Positions 25,378-34,058 of a stretch of 64,000 bases of DNA are shown in pieces (within the stretch, counting starts at the first letter, position 1; every line of letters begins with the position of its first letter). The translations under genes were made by a program, and so were the position numbers. The notes below the pieces were generated by a model. It had not been told where the DNA came from. It did not search any database and was given only the letters and a program-made list of their open reading frames with translations. This DNA comes from Aerococcus sp. (GTDB lineage: Bacteria > Bacillota > Bacilli > Lactobacillales > Aerococcaceae): NCBI GenBank assembly GCA_022768285.1, contig JALEMJ010000001.1, forward strand, positions 109,912 through 173,911. The letters are read 5' to 3'.

Positions 25378-26272
25378 TGATGAGCTGATTGCTGAGTTTC
25401 TGACCACGCTTCGTGTTGAAAACGGGTTATCTGATAATACGATTGCGAGTTATCGCAATGACCTCAAAAATTTAAAAGAAGCGATGGCAAAAGCAAATCT
25501 TACTAGTTTGCGCGAAGTGACTGATGATTTCATTCGCGAGATTCTCAAACAAATGAATGCGAAAGGACGTGCTGTCGCGACAATCACCCACTTTATCTCA
25601 ACCATGCGGCATTTCTTCGGTTATTTAATGGTCGAAGGGGCGATTGATGAAAATCCAATGCGTAACATTTCGTTGCCTAAAAAAACCAAACATTTGCCGG
25701 AAATACTCACGGAGGGAGAGATTGAACAGTTATTCGATGTGCCAGATGTTGAGACGCCGCTCGGTCTGCGCAACCGCACAATCCTCGAAGTGATGTATGC
25801 GACGGGTATGCGTGTGAGTGAAGTAATTCACGTCAAACTGGCCGATATCCACAGTACTTTAGGCTTTATCCAAACGATTGGAAAAGGAAACAAAGAGCGT
25901 ATCATACCAATCGGTGAAGTCGCTGCGGAGTGGATCGATCGCTATTTAGCGGATAGCCGTCCGCAACTGACGAATAATCCGCTGCCCGAACCGGACGATT
26001 ATTTATTCGTCAATAACCGTGGCAGCATGCTCAGCCGCCAGGGCCTGTGGAAAAATCTAAAACGTGATATTCAAGCAGCAGGCATTAATAAAAATATTAG
26101 TCCGCATACCCTGCGTCATTCATTCGCTACGCATTTACTCGAACACGGTGCGGACCTGCGAGTTGTGCAGGAATTACTCGGGCATTCAGATATCTCGACA
26201 ACGCAAATTTATACGCACATTCAGTCGCAACACCTTAAAGAAGTTTATAATAAGAGTTTTCCACGCGCTTAA
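25370..26272 (+). CDS. xerD: Site-specific tyrosine recombinase XerD
   Basis: A 300-residue tyrosine recombinase with an N-terminal SAM-like core-binding domain (ENGLSDNTIASYRNDL). The catalytic domain holds Arg148 (GMRVSEV), His246 and Arg249 (HTLRHSFATH), His272 (LLGHSD) and the nucleophile Tyr281 (QIYTHI). Length and lack of a neighbouring integrase context fit the chromosomal dimer-resolution enzyme, as does location in a housekeeping operon. It acts at dif with a partner recombinase and FtsK. It is the last gene of the murI operon and is followed by a bidirectional terminator. Confidence 0.92.
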   Translation: MNDDELIAEFLTTLRVENGLSDNTIASYRNDLKNLKEAMAKANLTSLREVTDDFIREILKQMNAKGRAVATITHFISTMRHFFGYLMVEGAIDENPMRNISLPKKTKHLPEILTEGEIEQLFDVPDVETPLGLRNRTILEVMYATGMRVSEVIHVKLADIHSTLGFIQTIGKGNKERIIPIGEVAAEWIDRYLADSRPQLTNNPLPEPDDYLFVNNRGSMLSRQGLWKNLKRDIQAAGINKNISPHTLRHSFATHLLEHGADLRVVQELLGHSDISTTQIYTHIQSQHLKEVYNKSFPRA

Positions 26273-26280
26273 TGCACGAA

Positions 26281-26322
26281 AAAAGCGGCCACCCATTACT
26301 TTACGGGTTGGCCGCTTTAATT
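26281..26322. terminator. Bidirectional intrinsic terminator
   Basis: AAAAGCGGCCACCC (26281-26294) pairs with GGGTTGGCCGCTTT (26305-26318) with small mismatches. It separates the convergent xerD and lipoprotein genes. Confidence 0.88.
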
Positions 26323-26329
26323 GTGTTAA

Positions 26330-27163
26330 TTATTCTTTGTCATTTTCCTGATTAGGGTCTTCAATGGCCAACTTGTCTTTCATATCGATCGCCATATGAT
26401 CGTAATTGAGCTCAGCTGTTGTAATCGAGAAATCTTTCGATTCGCCAGGTTTCAGGACTTCGATTTTAACTGGCTGTTCGTCGAGCACTTTATCGTTTTT
26501 ATCATCGAACTGGAAGGCAAGCTGGATATTCTTGACGACCATATCGGAGCTGTTCTTGAGAGTGCCACCGAATGTTACGGTTGGATCGGCTTCGGTCGGC
26601 TGCTTCTGAACTTCCAATTTCATGTCATTCAAATCTTTTTGGAAGACCTCGGCAGCTTTTTGTTGCTTTTTCGCAAATTCTTCGTATTCTTTGATGGCTT
26701 TATCATTTGTTTGAATATCTTCGATCTGGTCATCCGGCAGGGTTGAGCGAGAATCTTCATTGATTTTCTTTAATAGTGACACGCGCTTGTGGTAGAGCTC
26801 ATTGAATTTTTTGTTCTTTTCAAGGTTGAAGTCGCCGTCTAATGTTTTGTTGATTTGCTCAAGCGTATTGACATAGTCCTTGACTTCTTTCTCAAGCTTG
26901 CCATCTTTGAGATCCTTATCTTTGTATTCTTTCATATCTTCCCATTCAACGTTATAGGTTTTCTGAAGCAGGGCATGCATATCCGGCTCCTGATCCTTAC
27001 CCTTAGTTTTATTGTTTTCATTCTGAATGGTTTTGATACGTTTTTGCCACATGGTTTGTAGATCGACGAAGAACTGATCATCAGCGCTCGTAATGTTTGA
27101 GCAACCGGTCAGAAGTAAAACGCCGAGCGAAAGGGTGGCGAACAGTTTAGTTATTCTATTCAT
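26330..27163 (-). CDS. Lipoprotein with helical region and C-terminal FxLYD-like domain
   Basis: A 277-residue surface lipoprotein with lipobox LLLTGC and lipidated Cys21. The middle (about 35-185) is a charged Lys/Glu/Asp-rich helical region. The last 80 residues form a beta domain (TVTFGGTLKNSSDMVVKNIQLAFQ and KPGESKDFSI), the pattern of FxLYD/DUF-type lipoproteins. AAAGGAG lies 7 bases before the ATG at 27163; an in-frame ATG at 27166 is also possible. It is a single gene between two terminator/promoter regions. Function unknown. Confidence 0.82.
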   Translation of the reverse strand: MNRITKLFATLSLGVLLLTGCSNITSADDQFFVDLQTMWQKRIKTIQNENNKTKGKDQEPDMHALLQKTYNVEWEDMKEYKDKDLKDGKLEKEVKDYVNTLEQINKTLDGDFNLEKNKKFNELYHKRVSLLKKINEDSRSTLPDDQIEDIQTNDKAIKEYEEFAKKQQKAAEVFQKDLNDMKLEVQKQPTEADPTVTFGGTLKNSSDMVVKNIQLAFQFDDKNDKVLDEQPVKIEVLKPGESKDFSITTAELNYDHMAIDMKDKLAIEDPNQENDKE

Positions 27164-27247
27164 CATCAATCTCCTTTAAGCTTGGTGGTATGATTATAAC
27201 ATAAACACATCGATTGTTCGTGAAAAGGTAGCGAAAGGGGCGCAATC

Positions 27248-27988
27248 ATGCAGCAACAGATTAAACAATTGAATGAGTGGTTAGATGATAGCCAGCATCT
27301 CGTCTTTTTCGGTGGGGCGGGTGTTTCCACCGAGAGTGGGATTCCGGATTTCCGCTCTTCAAAGGGATTATATATGAAGGATTCAGGGTATAACATCCCA
27401 GCTGAAGAGATTATTTCGCATCATTTTTACTTGGCACATCCTGAAATTTTCTTCCCATATTATTTCGAACATCTTGTTTTTCCAGATGCAAAACCTAATG
27501 CGTGTCACCGCTATTTGGCTGATTATGAGCAACAAGCACGCAAGCATGTGAATATCGTGACACAGAATATCGATGGCTTGCACCAAAAAGCGGGAAGTCA
27601 GCGCGTGACTGAATTGCACGGGAGTGTATGGCGCAACTACTGTGAAGCGCATCAACATTTCTACGACTATGAATCGCTCCCTTTAGACAATCAGCAGATT
27701 CCACACTGTCCTGAGGATGGTTCGATAATTAAGCCGGACGTTGTTCTTTATGAGGAATCGTTGGACGAGACAGCGTTCTTAGACGCCATTACAGCGATAC
27801 AGGCAGCGGATCTATTAATTGTTGCGGGAACATCATTGTCCGTCTATCCGGCAGCAGGTTTAATTAACTATTTCCGCGGTGAGCATCTCGTTGTTATTAA
27901 TCGCACGCCAGTACCAGTCGATAACCAAGCATCACTAGTCATCACTGAGGATATTGGTGGAGTTTTCGAGCAGTTGACAATCAATTAA
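27248..27988 (+). CDS. cobB: Sir2-family NAD-dependent deacylase with altered zinc ligands
   Basis: A 246-residue sirtuin. NAD-binding GGAGVS (22-27) with TESGIPDFRS, TQNIDGLH, the catalytic His124 in ELHGS, and GTSLSVYPAAGL are all present. The zinc site usually has four cysteines in CxxC...CxxC. Here it reads Cys132-x-x-His135 and Cys154-x-x-Asp157, so two positions became His and Asp. Both can bind zinc, so folding may be kept. AAAGGGG precedes the ATG. It removes acyl groups from lysine in cytosolic proteins. It has no clear operon partners. Confidence 0.9.
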   Translation: MQQQIKQLNEWLDDSQHLVFFGGAGVSTESGIPDFRSSKGLYMKDSGYNIPAEEIISHHFYLAHPEIFFPYYFEHLVFPDAKPNACHRYLADYEQQARKHVNIVTQNIDGLHQKAGSQRVTELHGSVWRNYCEAHQHFYDYESLPLDNQQIPHCPEDGSIIKPDVVLYEESLDETAFLDAITAIQAADLLIVAGTSLSVYPAAGLINYFRGEHLVVINRTPVPVDNQASLVITEDIGGVFEQLTIN

Positions 27989-28043
27989 GGCACTCGGTAA
28001 GATAGGCACTAAGAATATCAGAGAGGCAGAGGAGGCCTGGCGC

Positions 28044-28466
28044 GTGTTATTGCCGTATAAAGCAAAAGATGACAAAATTGCGATGGGATTATTGAGTTAC
28101 ATCGAGCGTTTTCATGAGATGGATGATTTAAGAGATGAGATGGCACTCATCAAGTCCGGGCAACGGCACCTTTCGCTCTGGCGGGATGAAACGACGGGGA
28201 ATGTGATTGGGCTGATTGGCTATGATTTAAAAGACGATGATCGCATTATTATCGTGCGCTATCTGGCGTTGAATCCATCTTTCCGGGGTGAAGGCGTATC
28301 CTATGATATCGTTTCGGCATTGACGGAAGAATATCCTGACGCAACGTTATCTGGCACGTTAGAGCTCTCCGATTTTCTAAACAAATGGGCACTGCATGAA
28401 CAGCGAACCATGCCGAATATTTTGGATTCAGATAGCAATGGAGAGACACACGATGATTCCGAATGA
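28044..28466 (+). CDS. ribT: RibT-like GNAT-family protein upstream of scpA
   Basis: A 140-residue protein with a GNAT-like layout: a beta strand VIGLIGYDLKDDD, YLALNPSFRGEGVSYDIVSALTEEYPDATLSG, then ELSDFLNKW. It resembles RibT, which in Bacillus lies after the riboflavin genes and ahead of scpA. Here too it directly precedes scpA, overlapping it by 14 bases, and a riboflavin transporter gene lies 2.3 kb downstream. RibT's acetyl acceptor is unknown. The start is GTG with GAGGAGG 8 bases upstream. Confidence 0.72.
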   Translation: MLLPYKAKDDKIAMGLLSYIERFHEMDDLRDEMALIKSGQRHLSLWRDETTGNVIGLIGYDLKDDDRIIIVRYLALNPSFRGEGVSYDIVSALTEEYPDATLSGTLELSDFLNKWALHEQRTMPNILDSDSNGETHDDSE

Positions 28467-29220
28467 CAGTGACACGCAGACATGGGCAATCGATTTAGCA
28501 AATTTTTCGGGCCCTCTGGATGTACTGCTGCATCTGATTCAAACGCAGGATTTAGATATTTTTGATATCCCGATAGCAGAGATTACGGCACAGTATATTG
28601 ATTTAATTCATGCGAACCCCATTGAAGAATTAACGCTCGCTGGAGACTACTTAGTGATGGCAGCAACGTTGATTGAAATTAAGACGAAGATGTTGCTACC
28701 TAAGCCACCGAAGACTGAACAAGATGATACGGATGATCCGAGACGGCCGCTGGTGGAGCAGTTATTAGCGTATCAGCAGTATAAAGCGTTGGGACAGACA
28801 CTTAGCGAGAAGCACGATGAGCGTCTGCTGTCTTATGAGCGACCGAGTGCCGATTTGGTAGTCTATCAGCAAACAATACCGCTGCAAGCTGGTGAGATTG
28901 CCACTGAGGATATGATTGCTGCGCTTCAACAAATGATTCAGCGCCTCAATCCGAATGTACCGAAGCCACGAACGATTCAAAACGATACCTACAGCGTTTC
29001 AGAAGCTATCGAGGATATTGAACAGACCTTGGCGACAAAACCTCACGAGAATGTGTCGCTTTTTGGAATGACGCGCAAAAGGGCTTGGACGCGTCACACG
29101 GTTGTGACGTTATTCTTGGCGACATTGCAGCTGGTCAAAGGACGTGCAATTACAATTGTACAGGATGCACCGTATAGTGATATCTACATCAATCAACGGA
29201 AGAAGGAAACGGCATCATGA
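28453..29220 (+). CDS. scpA: Segregation and condensation protein ScpA
   Basis: A 255-residue kleisin subunit of the SMC condensin. The N-terminal SMC-neck-binding helices include FSGPLDVLLHLIQTQDLDI and IPIAEITAQYI, then GDYLVMAATLIEIKTKMLLP. The C-terminal winged helix has TVVTLFLATLQLVKG. I chose the ATG at 28453 with GGAGAG upstream; longer in-frame starts lie within ribT. It overlaps scpB by 4 bases, the usual coupling, and works with it on chromosome segregation. Confidence 0.95.
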   Translation: MIPNDSDTQTWAIDLANFSGPLDVLLHLIQTQDLDIFDIPIAEITAQYIDLIHANPIEELTLAGDYLVMAATLIEIKTKMLLPKPPKTEQDDTDDPRRPLVEQLLAYQQYKALGQTLSEKHDERLLSYERPSADLVVYQQTIPLQAGEIATEDMIAALQQMIQRLNPNVPKPRTIQNDTYSVSEAIEDIEQTLATKPHENVSLFGMTRKRAWTRHTVVTLFLATLQLVKGRAITIVQDAPYSDIYINQRKKETAS

Positions 29221-29798
29221 CGATTGGTGAGTATATACCAGCGTGTGAAGCTTTACTGTTCGTTGCTGGCGATGAGGGTATCTCCCTCGAAGAGCTCTGT
29301 ACATTATTGGATGCACAACCAGACGTGATAACGTATACGATGATGTGCTTCCAGCTCAAATTAGCCAATGATTCACAGAGCGGTTTAGCCGTCAAACGAT
29401 TCAATCGTCGCTATCATTTAGTAACCAAGGCGGATTATTACGACGTTATTAAGGATTACGCCGTGTCGCCTTTTGCGATGAAGCTGTCGAATGCAGCACT
29501 TGAGACGCTAGCAATCATCGCCTATCAGTCGCCCACAACACGCATGGCTGTCGATGCGATTCGAGGGGTGCAGTCGGGGACGATGCTCAAGAAATTAATG
29601 AGCTATCAATTGGTTGAAGAAAAGGGACGCCAAGATTCTCCAGGGCATCCGATTCTGTACGGCGTAACCGATTATTTCTTTGACTATTTCGGTTTAGATT
29701 CGACAGATGATCTGCCACCGCTTGAGACATTGCTAGAGACGAATGAAACGGAAAATGACGAGACTGATCTGTATCACCACGAGTCTAACGCGTCATAG
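29217..29798 (+). CDS. scpB: Segregation and condensation protein ScpB
   Basis: A 193-residue partner of ScpA with two winged-helix domains. The N-terminal one has EALLFVAGDEGISLEELCTLL and the second has ALETLAIIAYQSPTTRMAVDAIRGVQS. VEEKGRQDSPGHPILYGVTDYF is characteristic of the family. It dimerises and binds ScpA's centre. It overlaps scpA (ATGA) and is followed 13 bases on by rluB, the conserved Firmicute order. Confidence 0.95.
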   Translation: MTIGEYIPACEALLFVAGDEGISLEELCTLLDAQPDVITYTMMCFQLKLANDSQSGLAVKRFNRRYHLVTKADYYDVIKDYAVSPFAMKLSNAALETLAIIAYQSPTTRMAVDAIRGVQSGTMLKKLMSYQLVEEKGRQDSPGHPILYGVTDYFFDYFGLDSTDDLPPLETLLETNETENDETDLYHHESNAS

Positions 29799-29811
29799 AG
29801 AAGGGAAACGA

Positions 29812-30537
29812 ATGGAACGATTACAAAAATTAATCGCACATGCGGGAATTGCGTCGCGGCGTGAAGCTGAACGTCTGATACAAGAAGGACGCGTTACGTT
29901 GAATGGCGAAACTGTCACTGAACTCAGCGTTAAAGCGACAACATCTGATCGTATCGAGGTCGATCATGTGCCGATATACAAAGAGGAGCCGGTAACGTTT
30001 TTGTTCAATAAACCGGACAATTGTGTGTCGACGGTTTCTGATGAGAAGGGACGCCGTACAGTACTCGATTACTTTCATGATGTGCCTGAGCGCATCTACC
30101 CAGTCGGTCGTCTGGATTACCATACAACTGGCGCATTGTTACTCACCAATGATGGTGAGTTAGCGAATCTCTTAATGCATCCGAGCCATCGCATTGAGAA
30201 AACCTATCGGGTGAAAGTGAACGGCTCGCCTTCCGATGACGCACTGCAACAGTTGCGACACGGTGTAGTGATCGATGGCCGAAAAACAGCGCGTGCGGAT
30301 GTCTTTCGTGTTAATAATCCGAAAGCGAAAGTTAACGATACATTAAAGATTACCATTCACGAGGGACGTAATCGTCAAATCCGCAAAATGTGTGAAAAGA
30401 TCGGTCATCCTGTGAAGCAATTGACCAGGGAACGCTATGCCTTCCTCAATATAGATGGCATGGCACCAGGGGATTATCGCAAGCTCTCTAATAAAGAGAT
30501 TCAAAAGCTTTATCAGTTAGCTAAGTCAAATGCGTAA
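29812..30537 (+). CDS. rluB: 23S rRNA pseudouridine synthase RluB family
   Basis: A 241-residue pseudouridine synthase. An S4 RNA-binding domain at the N terminus (RLQKLIAHAGIASRREAERLI) is followed by the catalytic domain with the Asp-containing motif VGRLDYHTTGALLLTNDG. HEGRNRQIRKMCEKIGHPV is near the end. The family modifies 23S rRNA in helix 89/92 regions. GAAGGGAAA precedes the ATG at 29812; the frame extends back into scpB without a ribosome binding site. Confidence 0.93.
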   Translation: MERLQKLIAHAGIASRREAERLIQEGRVTLNGETVTELSVKATTSDRIEVDHVPIYKEEPVTFLFNKPDNCVSTVSDEKGRRTVLDYFHDVPERIYPVGRLDYHTTGALLLTNDGELANLLMHPSHRIEKTYRVKVNGSPSDDALQQLRHGVVIDGRKTARADVFRVNNPKAKVNDTLKITIHEGRNRQIRKMCEKIGHPVKQLTRERYAFLNIDGMAPGDYRKLSNKEIQKLYQLAKSNA

Positions 30538-30554
30538 TAAGCATACATTCAGGG

Positions 30555-30583
30555 TTGCGTTTACATTCTAATGTGCGTATAAT
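30555..30583 (+). promoter_or_regulatory. Promoter of ribU
   Basis: TTGCGT (30555-30560), 17-base spacer, TATAAT (30578-30583). Confidence 0.6.
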
Positions 30584-30610
30584 GATTAATGAATTAAATA
30601 GTATTAAATG

Positions 30611-30730
30611 TGTCTTCGGGGCAGGGTGTAACTCCCGACCGGTGGTGATAGTCCACGACTCGCAATTTGCGATTGATTCGGTGAAATTCCGGAACCGACT
30701 GTAAAGTCAGGACGGTAGAATGACAGCATA
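30611..30730 (+). promoter_or_regulatory. FMN riboswitch (RFN element)
   Basis: The conserved RFN order is complete: TCTTCGGGGCAGGGTG, CTCCCGACCGGTGGTGATAG, GTCCACGA, GATTCGGTGAAATTCCG, AACCGACTGTAAAGTC and GGACGG, closing with GACAGCA. FMN binding should favour the terminator 25 bases downstream and lower riboflavin uptake. Confidence 0.97.
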
Positions 30731-30754
30731 TTCGCAGCTATTCGTACGTAATAC

Positions 30755-30789
30755 AATCTCCTGTCCTGAGATGGAAGGGAGATTTTTTT
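30755..30789 (+). terminator. Terminator of the FMN riboswitch, overlapping the ribU ribosome binding site
   Basis: AATCTCC (30755-30761) pairs with GGAGATT (30778-30784), followed by seven T that run straight into the ribU ATG. The 3' arm is the ribosome binding site itself (AAGGGAG). Confidence 0.85.
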
Positions 30790-31386
30790 ATGTCGTCGAA
30801 TAAGGTCAGAAAGATGGTTATCACCGCACTCGGGGGCGCGTTAGCGTTCGTGTTAATGAATTTTTCATTCCCGATTATCCCAACAGTGCCTTTTTTGAAG
30901 ATCGATTTCAGTGATGTTATCATCCTGTTTGTGACGTTTTTGAGTGGCTTACCGAGCGGTATCGGTGTACTCGTTATTCGAAACCTCTTGCATTACTTGC
31001 AGACGGGTGGCGATATGGGCTATCCGATCGGTGATTTCGCGAGCGTCCTCGCTACACTCGCCTACCTCTTGCCTGTCGCTTGGATCCTCAAGGACCACTA
31101 TGCACAGCAGGGGACCAATTTTAAAAAAGTATTAAAGACGCTCAAACGTCCGCTCCTGGCTTACGGTATTGGAACAATCGCGCTGACGATTATGATGAGC
31201 GTGCTCAACTATTTCGTGATTACACCGTTCTATCTCAAGGTTATGAACTTCGATGTCGGCAACTTGGCGACTTATATCTTAACAGCCGTCATCCCGTTCA
31301 ACTTGGCGAAAGGGATTATTATTGGAATCGTGGCACATCTGCTGCTCAGCTATTGCTTACCGATTGTTAAACGGCGCTTGCGTTAA
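30790..31386 (+). CDS. ribU: Riboflavin ECF transporter substrate-binding protein RibU
   Basis: A 198-residue S component with six hydrophobic segments. Family features are IPTVPFLKIDFSDVIILF near the N terminus, GIGVLVIRNLLHYLQTGGDMGYPIG, and NLAKGIIIGIVAHLLL at the C terminus. It binds riboflavin outside and pairs with the shared EcfAA'T module, which is not in this window. Its FMN riboswitch makes the assignment firm. No riboflavin biosynthesis genes are seen here, so the cell may depend on uptake. Confidence 0.95.
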   Translation: MSSNKVRKMVITALGGALAFVLMNFSFPIIPTVPFLKIDFSDVIILFVTFLSGLPSGIGVLVIRNLLHYLQTGGDMGYPIGDFASVLATLAYLLPVAWILKDHYAQQGTNFKKVLKTLKRPLLAYGIGTIALTIMMSVLNYFVITPFYLKVMNFDVGNLATYILTAVIPFNLAKGIIIGIVAHLLLSYCLPIVKRRLR

Positions 31387-31408
31387 ATCGTTTTAGATGT
31401 TAATTTTT

Positions 31409-31446
31409 AAGTCCTTTGCGTATGATAGACGTAGAGGACTTTTTTG
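31409..31446 (+). terminator. Intrinsic terminator after ribU
   Basis: AAGTCCT (31409-31415) pairs with AGGACTT (31435-31441), followed by a T-run. Confidence 0.8.
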
Positions 31447-31461
31447 ATAGGAGGCGATACC

Positions 31462-32472
31462 GTGGAGAGGGACGAATGGGTGGTGCAGGAAACTGCTGAA
31501 CTAGATGCGAATCGCGTGTATCAAGTATTGGTCGGCAAACGGTCAGCAACGACTTTGTATTACGCGTACGCGCATCATCTCACGCATCTCTTTAATCGAT
31601 TGCCACATCTCGACAAACAGGCGTGGTTAGCGCGGCACGCGCAATTCACTCGCAGTGATGTCCAAAAAAATGCTTCCCTTCCCGATTGGATATCCAGCGC
31701 TTTACAGTATCGCAAAGGCTATATTCCGCCGCAAAATCATGAATTCCGGCGCTTGAGTTTGCGGTTATTGCTGCAGGTAGCTTCCTATCTAAAAAACGAC
31801 AACGCCAATTATCAACCATTGACACACCATGTTTTTCCACAACGGATTGTAAAACAATTTCTGCAAGCACGGCTGCGTCTAGGCTACGCGAATACATCGC
31901 TAGCACGTACAATCTATCAGGAATTAGTGCAAGTATTCGGACAGTGGGAGGATCAGCGCTTAGCGACGATTCTCGCGATGACGATAGCTGGGGAAGGTGT
32001 ACGCGGGAATACGGCGGAACAGGTGGCTAAACAGTGGCAAATACCAGAAGCATTCGGCACTTGGCTGATTGAGGCGTTGTGGGATCGCTTGGAGGATCAG
32101 TTATTGCAGCTGCCAGAAGCCGCGACGCTCTACCAATTTCAGCAGGGCGTGAATCGGCAATTTCCAGCGTGGAGCCATTCGGTCAATCAAACCTATCAGC
32201 AAGCACAGAGCGGTAAAACGCTGGAAGCAATTGCCACCGGACGCCAGTTGAAGCCGAGTACCATCTCCGATCATTTTGTAGAGATTGTGTTGAATGATTA
32301 CCGTTTGATGACTGAACAAGCCAAACCATATCTTGCCAAGTATAAGATCGACATCTTGGCAGTTCCACCTGAAAATTATAAAATTTATCAGGCAACTTAT
32401 GATGAAGCGCCATTCTGGGTTTATCGCTATTGGCAAGTTGCACATCGTGAGGAGGACATCGAGAATGATTGA
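31462..32472 (+). CDS. YpbB-like helicase-associated helix-turn-helix protein
   Basis: A 336-residue protein encoded immediately before recQ, as ypbB is in Bacillus. The C-terminal 90 residues carry a helix-turn-helix of the type found attached to helicases (TLEAIATGRQLKPSTISDHFVE). The rest is helical without a recognised motif. The start is GTG at 31462 with AGGAGG 8 bases upstream. The stop overlaps the recQ start by 8 bases, so the two are coupled. A role assisting RecQ is inferred from the context and domain. Confidence 0.8.
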   Translation: MERDEWVVQETAELDANRVYQVLVGKRSATTLYYAYAHHLTHLFNRLPHLDKQAWLARHAQFTRSDVQKNASLPDWISSALQYRKGYIPPQNHEFRRLSLRLLLQVASYLKNDNANYQPLTHHVFPQRIVKQFLQARLRLGYANTSLARTIYQELVQVFGQWEDQRLATILAMTIAGEGVRGNTAEQVAKQWQIPEAFGTWLIEALWDRLEDQLLQLPEAATLYQFQQGVNRQFPAWSHSVNQTYQQAQSGKTLEAIATGRQLKPSTISDHFVEIVLNDYRLMTEQAKPYLAKYKIDILAVPPENYKIYQATYDEAPFWVYRYWQVAHREEDIEND

Positions 32473-33925
32473 TTATCAGCAATTAATGACACGCTTCTTC
32501 GGCGATGATGCAGCGTTCAGACCAGGGCAACGCGAGGCACTTGCGTCCTTGGAAGCGCGCCAGAACACCTTGGCGGTATTACCTACTGGCGGCGGAAAAT
32601 CACTCATTTATCAATTATACGCCTTAGCACATGAAGGCTTAACGATCGTCGTATCACCGTTATTGTCATTGATGCAAGACCAAGTAGCCTCCTTTCAGCG
32701 CTTAGGGATCAAGCAAGTCATTGCCCTGAATAGTACGTTAACGAAATCAGAACAGCAACAAGTACTCAAGCATTTGAATCGTTATCAATTTATATTTATC
32801 TCGCCAGAAATGATCAGTCGTCCTGAAGTAGTCGGACAGTTACAACTGGTGCCCATCAATTTATTAGTTGTTGATGAAGCGCACTGTATTTCACAGTGGG
32901 GAATGGATTTTCGTGTGGAATATTCTGAGCTGATTCAAGTGCGCCGTCGTCTTGATCAACCATTGACTTTGGCACTGACTGCGACAGCCACTGAAGACAC
33001 GCTTTTAGACATTCATAAGTTTCTCTTTTATCCTTACGAGCCATTCAAACAGCTTGTCATGTCATTGGATCGGTCAAATATCTTTTATGATAAGCGAGAG
33101 GTAGCTACCGAAGATAAAGCCGAGCTGTTGCGGACGTTAATTGATCAGTTACCTGCCCCGGGGATTGTATACGTCCATAATAAAAAAGAAGCCGAGCAAC
33201 TTAAGCAATTCTTGCAGGCAAAAAGTCAGCGGCGAGTTGCCGCGTATCACGCAGGGTATAGTGCAGAGGAGCGTTACATCTGCCAGCAGCAATTTCAGAA
33301 CGGTGAATTAGATACGATTTTAGCGACGTCGGCATTCGGTATGGGGATTAATCAACCGGATGTGCGCTATGTGATTCATTACCATCTACCATTTTCGATG
33401 GCTGAATTGATCCAAGAAATTGGACGTGTCGGGCGCGATGGTCAGCCCGCCTATGCACTAACGCTATACAATAACGAGGAATTTCAGCAATTGCGTTATT
33501 TGCAAGAACGACGCTATCCAGAGCCACAAGTCTTTGATCAGCTATTAAAGACCTACCTGAAGCACCCCAATCAAATGCAGATAGCACCTGACGATCCGCT
33601 GTTGCCACTGTTAATGTTTTATCGCGACCATTACCGTAATCCGAAACAAATGGTGGCACATTATCAACGCTTCCATCAGCAAAAAGGCTCAGAACTTGAA
33701 CGCGTAATCACCTACTGCGAAACAGATCATTGCCTGAGACATTATCTCCTAGCGATATTTGACCAGGAAAAGCCGGAAACTGAGACATTTTGTTGCCGTA
33801 TTGATCAACCGGAATTCACTAAAACTGACTGGTGGCAGTTGTATTTGCAGTCCTCATTTCATAATACAGGTTGGACAGAAACGGCACCTACCTGGCAAGC
33901 GCAATTGGAGAAATTGTTTATTTAA
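32465..33925 (+). CDS. recQ: RecQ-family ATP-dependent DNA helicase (short form)
   Basis: A 486-residue superfamily 2 helicase: FRPGQREALASL (Q-like motif), Walker A PTGGGKS, DEAHCISQWG (motif II), LTATATEDT (motif III), ATSAFGMGINQPDVR (V) and QEIGRVGRDG (VI). The zinc/RQC-like part is short (ITYCETDHCLRHYLL and CCRID), and no HRDC domain follows, so this is the short RecQ type found beside ypbB. The ATG at 32465 has GAGGAGG upstream. It unwinds recombination and replication intermediates. Confidence 0.92.
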   Translation: MIDYQQLMTRFFGDDAAFRPGQREALASLEARQNTLAVLPTGGGKSLIYQLYALAHEGLTIVVSPLLSLMQDQVASFQRLGIKQVIALNSTLTKSEQQQVLKHLNRYQFIFISPEMISRPEVVGQLQLVPINLLVVDEAHCISQWGMDFRVEYSELIQVRRRLDQPLTLALTATATEDTLLDIHKFLFYPYEPFKQLVMSLDRSNIFYDKREVATEDKAELLRTLIDQLPAPGIVYVHNKKEAEQLKQFLQAKSQRRVAAYHAGYSAEERYICQQQFQNGELDTILATSAFGMGINQPDVRYVIHYHLPFSMAELIQEIGRVGRDGQPAYALTLYNNEEFQQLRYLQERRYPEPQVFDQLLKTYLKHPNQMQIAPDDPLLPLLMFYRDHYRNPKQMVAHYQRFHQQKGSELERVITYCETDHCLRHYLLAIFDQEKPETETFCCRIDQPEFTKTDWWQLYLQSSFHNTGWTETAPTWQAQLEKLFI

Positions 33926-34058
33926 AGATTAAATTAAATGCGTAAACAATTAGATATTCACACTGACTTTTAAAGATCTTCATGTTAAAATTAATAGATA
34001 ATGATTGAGGTATTATCCCTATTTGACAGGGAAGATCGCAATTAAGGAGGAGCTTTTA

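Noticed and set aside
25370..26272. Tyrosine recombinase as a phage or integrative-element integrase
   Set aside because: Length, motif pattern and position inside the murI-rdgB-cvfB operon fit housekeeping XerD; no attachment-site repeats or cargo genes were seen.
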